Part shown: positions 8,150-15,847 of the stretch, piece by piece
Numbering within the stretch: position 1 is the first letter of the stretch
Layout: the number at the start of each line of letters is the position of its first letter
Source of the DNA: an uncultured Clostridium sp.
Lineage (GTDB): Bacteria; Bacillota; Clostridia; Oscillospirales; Butyricicoccaceae
Length of the DNA: 64,000 bases
Assembly (NCBI GenBank): GCA_947427035.1
Contig: CANEGK010000006.1
Span: forward strand, 1 to 64,000
Reading direction: 5' to 3'
Program-made: the position numbers and the translations under genes
Notes under the pieces: generated by a model
What the model was told of the DNA's origin: nothing
The model's input: the letters and a program-made list of their open reading frames with translations, nothing else
Databases searched by the model: none

Positions 8150-9010
8150 CTAATCGATATCTTTTTCTACGGTTTCCAGCCGCTCCTCAAGCAGGGCGGG
8201 GTTTTTTAAATATTTGCGCACCAGGCGCATAGAACGCGCATGGTACAGCCCGTCGCAAAAGCGCTCGTCTGCCACTACCTTCAGCTCGATGACCTTGCCG
8301 GGCCGGATCTCGCCCGTTTCCTCGTCGATGACCGGGCGGAAAATCTCCTTCCCGACGCCGATAAACATGCCTGTCGTCCCAAAATCATAAATATGATGGT
8401 AAATGCCATTGATGCCGACCGATTTCAGATACGTGATAAACACGCTGGTATGGAACGGGCTGGCGTCAATAATGGCTTTGGGCAGCAAATTCCAGCGGTC
8501 AAGCAGCTTGATGGCCCACACCATCAGCTTAATGAGCAGCGGCGGCGCGTTCATCACACGGGCGGCCAGCCGGTCGGTTTTGTTTTCGGAGCCGACCTCC
8601 TTGGTTTCAAAAATGCTCTGATCAATCCTGTCCGCGATTTCAAAAATATTTTCATGCCCGGTAAAGGGCAGCTTGACGGTCGTCGAAGTCGACGTGTCGC
8701 GCAGGCTTTTTTTGACGGCCATAGACACCGTCAGCTCATTGCGCGCAAAAATCCTTCCGTTCATGACAAAGCGGTTGAGCCAGGGGCGCTGCGCATGGAC
8801 GCGCACAATGGCAGCCATCAGAATGTGAAGATAGGTCAATTCCTTGCCCTCGGCCTTTTTCTGTGCAATGTATTCGTCAAAGTACTTGCAGTCGATCTCT
8901 TCGGTAAAGTAAACATGCGCGTCCGAGCGGCGCGACATAACATAACACAGAGCCTTGTCATACGGATCAAGATTTTTCAGTATCCGCCCATCAGCCCGTT
9001 TTGAAAACAT
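8150..9010 (-). CDS. Stand-alone 2-oxoacid dehydrogenase acyltransferase (E2 catalytic) domain protein
   Basis: A 286-residue protein resembling the catalytic domain of lipoate acyltransferases (the chloramphenicol-acetyltransferase fold), without lipoyl or peripheral-subunit-binding domains. Recognisable blocks are RRSDAHVYFTEEID, QRPWLNRFVMNGRIFARN, DASPFHTSVFITYLKSVG and YHHIYDFGTTGMFIGVG. The usual catalytic DHRxxDG reads DERFCDG near residue 250, so the catalytic His is Glu. I believe this substitution is common to this stand-alone family, whose function is unknown. ATG 9010 follows GGGAGGG. No E1, E3 or lipoate genes are nearby. Confidence 0.8.
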   Translation of the reverse strand: MFSKRADGRILKNLDPYDKALCYVMSRRSDAHVYFTEEIDCKYFDEYIAQKKAEGKELTYLHILMAAIVRVHAQRPWLNRFVMNGRIFARNELTVSMAVKKSLRDTSTSTTVKLPFTGHENIFEIADRIDQSIFETKEVGSENKTDRLAARVMNAPPLLIKLMVWAIKLLDRWNLLPKAIIDASPFHTSVFITYLKSVGINGIYHHIYDFGTTGMFIGVGKEIFRPVIDEETGEIRPGKVIELKVVADERFCDGLYHARSMRLVRKYLKNPALLEERLETVEKDID

Positions 9011-9058
9011 TTGGTGTCCCTCCCCGTTTGACCCCAGAAATCGATCCTGCCGGCGCCC

Positions 9059-9853
9059 TTACTCTTCTTTTTTTTCATTGCGCGCAGAAGAAACCCGGCT
9101 CAAAATCTCGCCCGGCGACGACAGCCTGTTTCCCTCCCGCGCACGCGGCGGCGATGCCTGCACCGCCTGCGCCAAATGCTCGACTTCCTCCGAAATGCGG
9201 CGCAGCTCCTGCCGGAACTCGTCCAGCAGACGATCGGCGCGGCGCAGCGAACGATCATACTCGCCGTTCGCCCCTTCGCAGCGGATCGCCAGCGTCAGCT
9301 CCTGTGCGCGCCGATCGGTCTCGTGCAGCATACGGCAGTTTTCCTGCCACTGTTTTTCCATGCTGTTCCAGCGCTGCTCCGACAGCTCTTCACAGCGGCG
9401 CTTTTGGGCGGCCAGCTCGGCTTCCAGTGTGTGCGCCCGCTGTTCGGCAGCCCGCGTATTCTTTTCGGCCTCCTGCAGGGCAGAGCGCAGGCGCTCGCTG
9501 TCGCCGGCCTGCCGCTCTCTGTCCAGCAGTGCGTCCTCCAGCCGCAGCTTTTCCTGCTCTGCGGCCTGCGCCCGCTTTTCCGCTTCCAAAAAACGGGCGC
9601 TCATATCATCCAGCGCGCCCTGGGTTTCCTCCAGCCTGGCAGAAACCGCTGCCAGCTCGTCATTTTTTTCGCCGAGCTCGCGCGACAGCTCATCCACACG
9701 CCCGGCCTGCCGCGCCGCCTCTTCTCCCGGCTCGGCTCCGGCGTCGCGCAGCGCGCCGTCAAAACCAGTCGGGCCGGTCAGGCGTTCCAGATATGTAATG
9801 ACATCCTTTTTCTTAAAGCCCCCGAACAGGGCCGTTCTGAAAGCTTTTCCCAT
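9059..9853 (-). CDS. Coiled-coil protein with DivIVA-like N-terminus
   Basis: A 264-residue protein that is mostly heptad-rich coiled coil (about residues 45-215, dense in Glu, Arg, Ala and Leu). The first 25 residues (FRTALFGGFKKKDVITYLERL) resemble the short N-terminal module of DivIVA/GpsB-like division and polarity proteins (F-x-G-F-x-x-x-D-V-x-x-Y). A structural or cell-division role is an inference. It sits 16 bases downstream of the thioredoxin-like gene and 48 upstream of the E2-like gene, in the same direction. Confidence 0.7.
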   Translation of the reverse strand: MGKAFRTALFGGFKKKDVITYLERLTGPTGFDGALRDAGAEPGEEAARQAGRVDELSRELGEKNDELAAVSARLEETQGALDDMSARFLEAEKRAQAAEQEKLRLEDALLDRERQAGDSERLRSALQEAEKNTRAAEQRAHTLEAELAAQKRRCEELSEQRWNSMEKQWQENCRMLHETDRRAQELTLAIRCEGANGEYDRSLRRADRLLDEFRQELRRISEEVEHLAQAVQASPPRAREGNRLSSPGEILSRVSSARNEKKEE

Positions 9854-9869
9854 CAGTCCGCCCCCTCGC

Positions 9870-10199
9870 CTACAGGTACCGCTGTATCATTTTCTCCAAA
9901 TCCTCGCATTTGCGCACGCCGACCATGCGGTCGCGTTCTTCACCGCGGGCAAAGAAAACGAGCGTAGGAATAGAAGCCACCGCATATTCGGCGGCGACCA
10001 GAGGCGCGTTGTCCACATCGACCGCATAAAAAGCGACAGTCCCATAAAAGCGGGCGGCTACCTTCAAAATAACCCGTTCCATTTCACGGCAGGGCGCAGA
10101 CCAGTCAGACACAAAACACACCAGCGCCGTCTCGCGCTCGTCGATCACGGCCTGCCGGAACCCGTCGCCGTCCAGATCCTTTATTTTTTGAAAGGACAT
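9870..10199 (-). CDS. Thioredoxin-like protein with Ser-Ala-Pro-Cys active site
   Basis: A 109-residue thioredoxin-fold protein (LVCFVSDWSAPCREMER, FYAVDVDNAPLVAAEYAVASIPTLVFF with the cis-Pro). The usual CxxC is SAPC, so only the second cysteine remains and ordinary disulfide reduction is unlikely. A monothiol, chaperone-like or redox-sensing role is possible. ATG 10199 is chosen as start; a GTG at 10217 is the alternative and the ribosome site does not clearly decide. First gene of the run ending in xpt. Confidence 0.78.
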   Translation of the reverse strand: MSFQKIKDLDGDGFRQAVIDERETALVCFVSDWSAPCREMERVILKVAARFYGTVAFYAVDVDNAPLVAAEYAVASIPTLVFFARGEERDRMVGVRKCEDLEKMIQRYL

Positions 10200-10328
10200 G
10201 TGCTCTTCACTTCTCACTCTTTTGTATTTTACACAATCTTAATATTATAAATCCGGTTTATTATATCAAAAAAAGCGGCCAAAAGCAAACAGAAACTTTT
10301 TTCAAAGACAATTTTATGTTTCGCCCCG

Positions 10329-10357
10329 TTTACAAACCGAATTTTCTGTGCTATACT
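10329..10357 (+). promoter_or_regulatory. Promoter of the tRNA-Arg gene
   Basis: TTTACA (10329-10334) and TATACT (10352-10357) are separated by 17 bases and lie 13 bases before the mature tRNA. This is a strong vegetative promoter. Confidence 0.8.
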
Positions 10358-10370
10358 ACATAAGCAATAT

Positions 10371-10447
10371 GCGCCCGTAGCTCAGCTGGATAGAGCGTTG
10401 GACTCCGACTCCAAAGGTCGCAGATTCGAATTCTGTCGGGCGTACCA
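10371..10447 (+). tRNA. tRNA-Arg(CCG), CCA encoded
   Basis: The cloverleaf folds by eye. The acceptor stem GCGCCCG/CGGGCGT has a first G-U pair, the D stem is GCTC/GAGC, and the anticodon stem TTGGA/TCCAA closes loop CTCCGAC with anticodon CCG, decoding CGG. The T arm is GCAGA/TCTGT with loop TTCGAAT. The 3-prime CCA is encoded. It stands alone between its own promoter and terminator. A tRNA 3-prime end next to the catabolic island could serve as an integration site, but I see no repeat of it at the island's other end. Confidence 0.93.
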
Positions 10448-10448
10448 C

Positions 10449-10483
10449 CCCCGGAAAATCGAAAGATTTTCCGGGGATCCCTT
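10449..10483 (+). terminator. Terminator of the tRNA-Arg gene
   Basis: A perfect 12-bp stem (10449-10460 with 10465-10476) with a GAAA tetraloop begins two bases after the CCA end. The U-tract after it is short (CCCTTTTG). The following stretch to 10738 (about 260 bases) has GC-rich repeats such as GCGCGGCGCGCCGGCGCC but no gene or convincing promoter that I can see. Confidence 0.75.
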
Positions 10484-10738
10484 TTGTCCAAGCCGGCCTC
10501 TCATCTTAGGGGGGCCGTTCACGGCTGTTCCGTCGCGCGGCGCGCCGGCGCCGTACGTATAAAAGTTCTTCCGCGCTTTTCTTTTATATTGCGCGCTTTT
10601 AGAAAACGCCGCATATGAGCAGCCCAGGACCGCACCGGTTCCGGGTTTTTTAGTGCTTTTTTCGACTTTCGATACAGAAGGCAGGCGCCTTTATTTTCCT
10701 CGATAAAAGAACAAGCTACAAAGATTGGAGACAACAGA

Positions 10739-11761
10739 ATGAAAACGCCCAGGGGCCAAATGGTCATTGGAAAAAATCTTCTGACGTTTCGACATCGGCT
10801 GAAAATGACGCAGAGCGAGTTTATTGAAATGTTCCTGACAGATGAAGCCGGCAAATCCATCTTCAGCGTCGCAAAGCTCTCCCAGTTCGACACCATAGGA
10901 AAGCATGATGAATGCCGTGCCGCCAGTATTGTATCGTACAAACTTGTAATCGACTCCGAGATCTTCGAGATGGAACCCCCTGATTTTGAAAGGAATATCG
11001 ATACTTTCCTTGATAAATCACGCTCGAAAAGTATTATGCTGCCGGCCTGGTCGGCCGCATCGCCCCAGGGAAAGCCGACATACAGCGACGGCCTTCTTGA
11101 AGCGCTGAGCAATTACCTGGCGGAAAATATCTCGTCGGGCAAGCTCCGCGCCGGTGATCGTCTGCCCGGCGATCGCACGCTCGCCGAGCTGCTCGGCATT
11201 TCGCGCTCTGCCGTGCGCGAAGCGCTGAAGGTCCTCAGCGCCATCGGCGTGGTCAACATTCTGCCGGGCAGCGGCGTGTACCTTGCGAAAAACACACAGG
11301 AAATTTTTACGCTCTCTCTGTCCTGGACCTTTCTTCTCAGCACCGATTCCAACCAGAATGTTTATCAGCTCCGCATGATTCTCGAGCGCGAAACCGTACG
11401 CATCGCCACGCAAAAGCGCGGCGAGCCTTCCTTTGCGCCTATCCGAGAGGCCGTGCGGCGCGAAGCGCAGATGCTGGCTGAAAAAAATTATTCCGAGTTT
11501 ATGAAATGTGACGCCGATTTTCACATGGGCATCGCTTACTGTGCCGGCAACGAGGTTTTAAGCAACCTGCTTTTCACCTGCCGCAAAATTCTGTCGCTGC
11601 TCAATGCCTACGGCATGTCAACTATCGGCCAGATGCAGGAAATTCAGCGGGAGCACAGCGAGCTGTTCTCCGTAATGGAGCGGGGCGACTCCGAGCTTGC
11701 CCAAAAACTGATTGTCGAACACCTGCAAAGCTCTGAGCTGCGCTATCAGGGCCGAAAATAG
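10739..11761 (+). CDS. Transcription regulator with XRE-like and GntR/FCD domains fused
   Basis: A 340-residue protein with two DNA-binding parts. Residues about 8-50 (GKNLLTFRHRLKMTQSEFIEMF, then SVAKLSQFDT) resemble an XRE/Cro helix-turn-helix. Residues about 113-180 (LSNYLAENISSGKLRAGDRLP, LAELLGISRSAVREALKVL, PGSGVYLAKN) form a classical GntR winged helix. The remaining 160 residues are a helical FCD ligand-binding domain of the FadR subfamily (RMILERETVRIA, CDADFHMGIAYCAGNEVL). It precedes the ureide island and most likely controls it in response to a pathway metabolite. ATG 10739 follows TTGGAG. Double-headed architectures of this kind are unusual. Confidence 0.85.
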   Translation: MKTPRGQMVIGKNLLTFRHRLKMTQSEFIEMFLTDEAGKSIFSVAKLSQFDTIGKHDECRAASIVSYKLVIDSEIFEMEPPDFERNIDTFLDKSRSKSIMLPAWSAASPQGKPTYSDGLLEALSNYLAENISSGKLRAGDRLPGDRTLAELLGISRSAVREALKVLSAIGVVNILPGSGVYLAKNTQEIFTLSLSWTFLLSTDSNQNVYQLRMILERETVRIATQKRGEPSFAPIREAVRREAQMLAEKNYSEFMKCDADFHMGIAYCAGNEVLSNLLFTCRKILSLLNAYGMSTIGQMQEIQREHSELFSVMERGDSELAQKLIVEHLQSSELRYQGRK

Positions 11762-11776
11762 AATTGGGCGTACCTT

Positions 11777-11813
11777 CGGGCGGGAATGCAAGCATTCCCG
11801 CCCGTTTTGTTTT
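11777..11813 (+). terminator. Terminator after the XRE-GntR regulator
   Basis: A 13-bp perfect stem (11777-11789 with 11792-11804) is followed by TTTTGTTTT. It separates the regulator from the catabolic operon. Confidence 0.88.
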
Positions 11814-11894
11814 CCGGTTTTCTCAGTACGCTCTGTTTGACAAAAGTAAATCAAGCTAAAAAATAGCGAAGCCGGTTTTTCGATTTTGAAAATT

Positions 11895-12144
11895 TGTATG
11901 TTTTATACAGATACACCCTACTTATTTCGGCAAAATTACAGATTGCAAAAAAGGCCAAAATGAATTAATCTAAAAATAGATTGGCCGGTCTTTAGATTTT
12001 TCAAACAGGGGAGGGAATATTCCATACATTGTTTCAGTCAGGTTTTCCCGAAAACAAACGTCTGTAAACAAGAAAGAAATTCCTTTTGGGTTGAGTGCCG
12101 CCCCAAAAAAAGCGCAGCCGCCGTATTGCGGCAGCCGCGCTTTT
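11895..12144 (+). promoter_or_regulatory. Dyad-rich control region ahead of the ureide operon
   Basis: This 430-base gap holds no gene but several palindromes: TGTAT-N5-ATACA (11895-11909); AATCTA-AAAA-TAGATT (11967-11982) nested in GGCCAA/TTGGCC (11953-11958, 11981-11986); GGAATATTCC (12014-12023); and GTTTTC-CC-GAAAAC (12042-12055). A promoter candidate, TTGCAA-N17-TAATCT (11943-11971), has its -10 inside the second dyad, so a bound repressor would block it. A terminator-like hairpin at 12107-12144 just before the GltS gene has only a four-base T-run and may attenuate. The dyads are natural candidates for the two DNA-binding domains of the upstream regulator. Confidence 0.5.
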
Positions 12145-12192
12145 AGGCAGCATTTGGTCAAAAGAGGGAAGCAACGATAAGGAGATAGGAAT

Positions 12193-13500
12193 ATGACAGA
12201 AATTTTTAACGCCTTAATGCTGTTCGGCCTGCTTCTGCTGGCCGGCATGGCAGTCCGCGAACTGGTCACACCCTTGCAGAAAGTCCTCCTTCCTGCAAGC
12301 CTGATCGGCGGCCTCATCGGCCTGGTGCTGGGCCAGCAGGTGCTCGGCCTCATTGAAATCCCCGCCGCCTTCAGCGAAATCACCTCGATCGGTATGCGCA
12401 TCATCATGACCTGCATCCCCATCGGTATGGCTGTATCGGCCAAGCGTCTTTACGAACACCTTGACTTCGTTTTCACCAACATGACCATGTACGGCTTCCA
12501 GATGATCTTCGGCGTGCTGGTCGGCGATCTGTTCTGCCGCTTCTGGCCGGGCCTGCCCGAGGGCTGGGGCCTGATGGGCGTGGCCGCCTACTTCGGCTCG
12601 CACGGCAATATCCCCATTGTTTCCGAAGTCATCGACCCCACCGGCAGCATGGGCGCTCTGAGTATCGGTATGGTTATGGCGACGCTCGGCGTGCTCTTCG
12701 CCATGATCCCCGGCATGATTATGGCCAACTACGGCGTGCGCCACGGCTGGGCCGAGTTCACGCACGACCTTTCCAGCCAGCCCAAGTATTTCTACCGCGG
12801 CACGCTGCCCGAGGATAAGCGCGAATCCATCGGTCACAATACCGTTTACCCCACCAGTGTTTCCGCCATTGCCCTGCATATCGGCGTTATTGCGCTGTGC
12901 TATAAATTTGGCGAACTTTTATTCAAACTTCTCATCATGGTCTGGCCCTTTGCCGCCCGCATCACCCCGATGCTGTACGGCGTCGTCGGCGGCCTGATCC
13001 TGTGGCCCATCATCCGCAAGCTCGGCCTTGACCGCTATGTGGACAGAAACGTCATTTCGCAGATCAGCAACTTCACGCTGGAGCTCATCATTCTGGGCGC
13101 TATGGCGACCATTCAGCTCAGCGTCGTCGCCGAATTTGCCGTTCCGCTCATTCTCCATGCCGCCATCTTCTGCCTTATCACCATGGCTTTTGTCTTTACT
13201 TACCTCAAAAAAATCGGGCACCCGCAGTGGTTTGAAAAGGGACTTATGCTCTACGGCATGTGCACCGGCGCCAACCCGCAGGGCTTTGCTCTGGTCCGCG
13301 CCGTCGACCCCAACAACGAAAGCTGCATTTACGAAGCGCTGGCCGTTTACAACGCGGTCTTCTTCTGGAACTTCCTGGTGCTGCCCTTTGCCGCCACCAT
13401 CGTCCTTGTCAACCGCGTACCCATGTATCTCATCGGCGCCGGCCTGATGTGTACCTCCGTCGTCGGCTGGTTCCTGTTCAGGAAGGGCAAAAAGCAGTAA
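12193..13500 (+). CDS. GltS-type sodium/carboxylate symporter
   Basis: A 435-residue polytopic membrane protein, about ten to twelve helices, of the sodium/glutamate symporter (GltS, ESS) type. Diagnostic parts are LLPASLIGGLIGLVLGQQ, TSIGMRIIMTCIPIGMAVS, the re-entrant AAYFGSHGNIPIVSE in the first half and GMCTGANPQGFALVRAVDP in the second half. As the first structural gene of the island it probably imports the substrate of the operon, a small ureide or amino-acid-like anion, rather than glutamate itself. ATG 12193 follows AAGGAGATAGGA. Confidence 0.85.
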   Translation: MTEIFNALMLFGLLLLAGMAVRELVTPLQKVLLPASLIGGLIGLVLGQQVLGLIEIPAAFSEITSIGMRIIMTCIPIGMAVSAKRLYEHLDFVFTNMTMYGFQMIFGVLVGDLFCRFWPGLPEGWGLMGVAAYFGSHGNIPIVSEVIDPTGSMGALSIGMVMATLGVLFAMIPGMIMANYGVRHGWAEFTHDLSSQPKYFYRGTLPEDKRESIGHNTVYPTSVSAIALHIGVIALCYKFGELLFKLLIMVWPFAARITPMLYGVVGGLILWPIIRKLGLDRYVDRNVISQISNFTLELIILGAMATIQLSVVAEFAVPLILHAAIFCLITMAFVFTYLKKIGHPQWFEKGLMLYGMCTGANPQGFALVRAVDPNNESCIYEALAVYNAVFFWNFLVLPFAATIVLVNRVPMYLIGAGLMCTSVVGWFLFRKGKKQ

Positions 13501-13541
13501 ACTGCTTTTCTCTGCCTCAAACGGATCGTTTTCTCTGTGGT

Positions 13542-13576
13542 TGACAGCATAGGACGCCCTGCGCCTTATGCTGTCA
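13542..13576 (+). other. Intercistronic hairpin before the M24 gene
   Basis: TGACAGCATA (13542-13551) pairs perfectly with TATGCTGTCA (13567-13576). No U-tract follows, so it is unlikely to terminate. It lies between the carrier and M24 genes and may set mRNA processing or stability. Confidence 0.5.
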
Positions 13577-13616
13577 GTCACTCCCACTTGTCTATCAAAA
13601 GGAAAGGAAGCAGATT

Positions 13617-15017
13617 ATGTCTTTTATGGATTGTGAAAAGCTGCTGGAAGGCTTTAAGCCCAGCTTCGAGTTTGTTGCCCCGAAGGCCATTTCGGAAGAA
13701 GAGCTGAAGGGCCGCGTGGCGCGTGTCCGCCGCGAAGCCATTGTCGGCGAGCACGACGTCACGCTGGTCGTCACCAACGGCGCGCACAGCTACAACACCA
13801 GCAACAAATACCTGCGCTATCTCTGCGACTGGAACCGCGAGGGCGTGCTGATCATCCCGAGCGACGCGAACAAGGGGCTGCGCCTGTACTCCTTCTTCAC
13901 GCAGTCGGTCATCCTGCCCCCGTCGTGGGGCGAGGCCGTCGGCGTTGAAAAGCTCTATCAGGTGGGCGCTCTGGGCCGCGAATATTCCGGCCGCGCCGCT
14001 TCTTCCATCGCCAAGCTGGTCGAAGGCGTCACCAAAGCTCTGGCCGACATGGGCTATGCCAGCGCAAGCATCGGCTATATCACCGACGCCAAGAGCATGG
14101 GCATCGTCAACGGCATCAAGTCGGCCATGCCCAAAGCGCAGTTCAGCGACGAAACCCACGTCATTCTCGACATGCAGCGCCTGCGCACCCCGGCCGAGGT
14201 CGATCAGATCCGCGCTTCTACACAGCTGATGGAAATCGGCTTCGAGGCCGCCTGCCACGTCTGCCGTCCCGGCGTCACCGACTGGGAGATGTACGCGGCC
14301 TTTACCTTTGCGCAGCTGGCCCGCGGCGGCGAGAACGCCGACGGCTACCAGATCGGCGTCAACAAATGGGGCACCCACTGCGGCAAGGCCTATGGCCACA
14401 TTGTCGAACCGGGCGACCTTATCAACTTCTACGTTTCCGGCATCTCCTACCGCGGCTATACCGGCCAGATCGCCCGCATGATCGCCGTCGGCGACATCAC
14501 TGCCAAACAGGAAGAGGCGCTCGAGGTCTGCACCGAATCGCTCTACGAGGCCGAAAAGATGATCCGCCCCGGCGTGCCGCTGTGCGAGGTCAACAAAGCC
14601 GGCTTCCAGCCCTTCATCCGCCGCGGGCTGCTCAAGGACGACATCACCGAAACCATGCCCTACAACTGGGCCTGCAACGACGACTTCAGCCCGCTTGAGA
14701 TCCCCCTGCAATATGTGGCCGACGAGGGATTGGAGCGTTACGGCCGCAAGCTGATGCACGTTTATCCGCCGGTCGCCGGCCCGCACAACCCCAACATGGG
14801 CCACGGCGTCGGAATGCACGGTAACCCCGACAAGTTCAACGTCACATCCTTCAACACCGACATCTGCCGCCCGGGCCTTGCCTTTGTTCTGCACCCGCAG
14901 TGGCTGGTGCCCATGGAATGCGGCGCCAACATCGGCAACTGCTATGTCGTCACCGAGGACGGCTTTGAAAACCTGTCCTGCCACACGCCCATCGAAACCG
15001 TCCGCATCAAAGTCTGA
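13617..15017 (+). CDS. Creatinase/prolidase (M24) fold protein lacking metal ligands
   Basis: A 466-residue two-domain pita-bread protein; the C-terminal M24 domain covers about residues 200-466. In metal M24 peptidases five ligands (Asp, Asp, His, Glu, Glu) are conserved. Aligned by eye, the Asp pair region reads NFYVSGISYRGYTGQIARM, with both Asp gone, and the His survives in MGHGVGMHG. The first Glu region reads FVLHPQW (Glu to His) and the last ANIGNCYVVTEDG (Glu lost). This resembles creatinase, a metal-free M24 amidinohydrolase, more than a peptidase. In a ureide operon, hydrolysis of a C-N bond in a creatine- or guanidino-like compound is the likeliest role; the substrate is unknown. 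ATG 13617 follows AAAGGAAAGGAAG. Confidence 0.8.
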   Translation: MSFMDCEKLLEGFKPSFEFVAPKAISEEELKGRVARVRREAIVGEHDVTLVVTNGAHSYNTSNKYLRYLCDWNREGVLIIPSDANKGLRLYSFFTQSVILPPSWGEAVGVEKLYQVGALGREYSGRAASSIAKLVEGVTKALADMGYASASIGYITDAKSMGIVNGIKSAMPKAQFSDETHVILDMQRLRTPAEVDQIRASTQLMEIGFEAACHVCRPGVTDWEMYAAFTFAQLARGGENADGYQIGVNKWGTHCGKAYGHIVEPGDLINFYVSGISYRGYTGQIARMIAVGDITAKQEEALEVCTESLYEAEKMIRPGVPLCEVNKAGFQPFIRRGLLKDDITETMPYNWACNDDFSPLEIPLQYVADEGLERYGRKLMHVYPPVAGPHNPNMGHGVGMHGNPDKFNVTSFNTDICRPGLAFVLHPQWLVPMECGANIGNCYVVTEDGFENLSCHTPIETVRIKV

Positions 15018-15030
15018 TTGCATCCGTCCT

Positions 15031-15058
15031 GTCTGCGGCGGTAAAAGCCGCCGCAGAC
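15031..15058 (+). other. Intercistronic hairpin after the M24 gene
   Basis: A perfect 11-bp stem (15031-15041 with 15048-15058, six-base loop) without a following U-tract. With the hairpin at 13542-13576 it brackets the M24 gene in the mRNA. Confidence 0.55.
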
Positions 15059-15099
15059 AATCCTTGCAGTGTCACGCACACGGCAAAAGGAGAAAACAC

Positions 15100-15834
15100 A
15101 TGGCAAAGTTCACCTATTACGGCGGAATGGCCGTACTTATCGAGCGCGGCGACGGCTTTAAAATCCTGATAGACCCGTATATTCACAATACGCTTTGTCA
15201 AAGCGCCACACCGGATATGTTTTATGACGTCGATCTGCTGCTGCTCAGCCACGCAGCTTTTGATCATTTTGGCGACACGGTCGATATTTTGCAGCACTCC
15301 GGCGCCACTGTTTTGTGCGGGACAGAAGCCTGGGCCAAAATCCGCGCCGAGGCTGACATTCCCGAAAGCCGGCACATCAACCTGATTTACGGCGACGGGA
15401 AAAAGTTTGGCCCCACCGCCATCCGCGCCGTCCCGGCGTGGCACGGCTCGAACGTCATGTATCACGACGTCGCACACGCCTATTACCCGTTTGGTCTTGT
15501 CGTTATGCTTGAGCCGGGCGTCAGCTTTTACCACACCGGCGACACCTGTCTGTTTTCCGATATCAGGCTGATCCGCGAGCTTTACCGCCCGAATATCATG
15601 ATGCCGTGTATCTCGACCTCCGATGTCAAATACGGCAGCATCATGAGTCCCAGCGAGGCGGCGCAGGCCGTGCGCTGGGTGGGCCCCGACCTTGTCATTC
15701 CCGGGCACTATTACGCCGGCGATCCCGCTGCCGAAGAGTTCCAGATGCACATGCGCTCTTTTGCGCCGGACAGCGTCGTTTACTGGGACGTGGGAAGATC
15801 CGTAGAATATCGCCCGCACCAGATTGTTTTTTAA
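15100..15834 (+). CDS. MBL-fold hydrolase with altered metal motif
   Basis: A 244-residue metallo-beta-lactamase-fold protein of the YtkL/UPF0173-like group. The HxHxDH metal motif reads HAAFDH (within LLLLSHAAFDHFGD, near residue 52), so one His is replaced by Ala. Other elements are present: VPAWHGS, HTGDTCLF with the bridging Asp, and VIPGHYYAG with the last His. At best a one-metal or altered site remains. ATG 15100 follows AAAAGGAG. Role in the island unknown; hydrolysis of a lactone, cyclic amide or phosphoester intermediate is possible. Confidence 0.8.
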   Translation: MAKFTYYGGMAVLIERGDGFKILIDPYIHNTLCQSATPDMFYDVDLLLLSHAAFDHFGDTVDILQHSGATVLCGTEAWAKIRAEADIPESRHINLIYGDGKKFGPTAIRAVPAWHGSNVMYHDVAHAYYPFGLVVMLEPGVSFYHTGDTCLFSDIRLIRELYRPNIMMPCISTSDVKYGSIMSPSEAAQAVRWVGPDLVIPGHYYAGDPAAEEFQMHMRSFAPDSVVYWDVGRSVEYRPHQIVF

Positions 15835-15847
15835 GAGAAAGCGCGGT

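Noticed and set aside
10519-11112. 197-residue minus-strand frame running over the start of the XRE-GntR regulator
   Set aside because: Overlaps a gene with clear domains and lacks a ribosome site or recognisable features.
13578-15023. 481-residue minus-strand frame opposite the M24 gene
   Set aside because: Mirror of the M24 coding frame, with low-complexity Asp/Gly/Ala-rich content and no domains.
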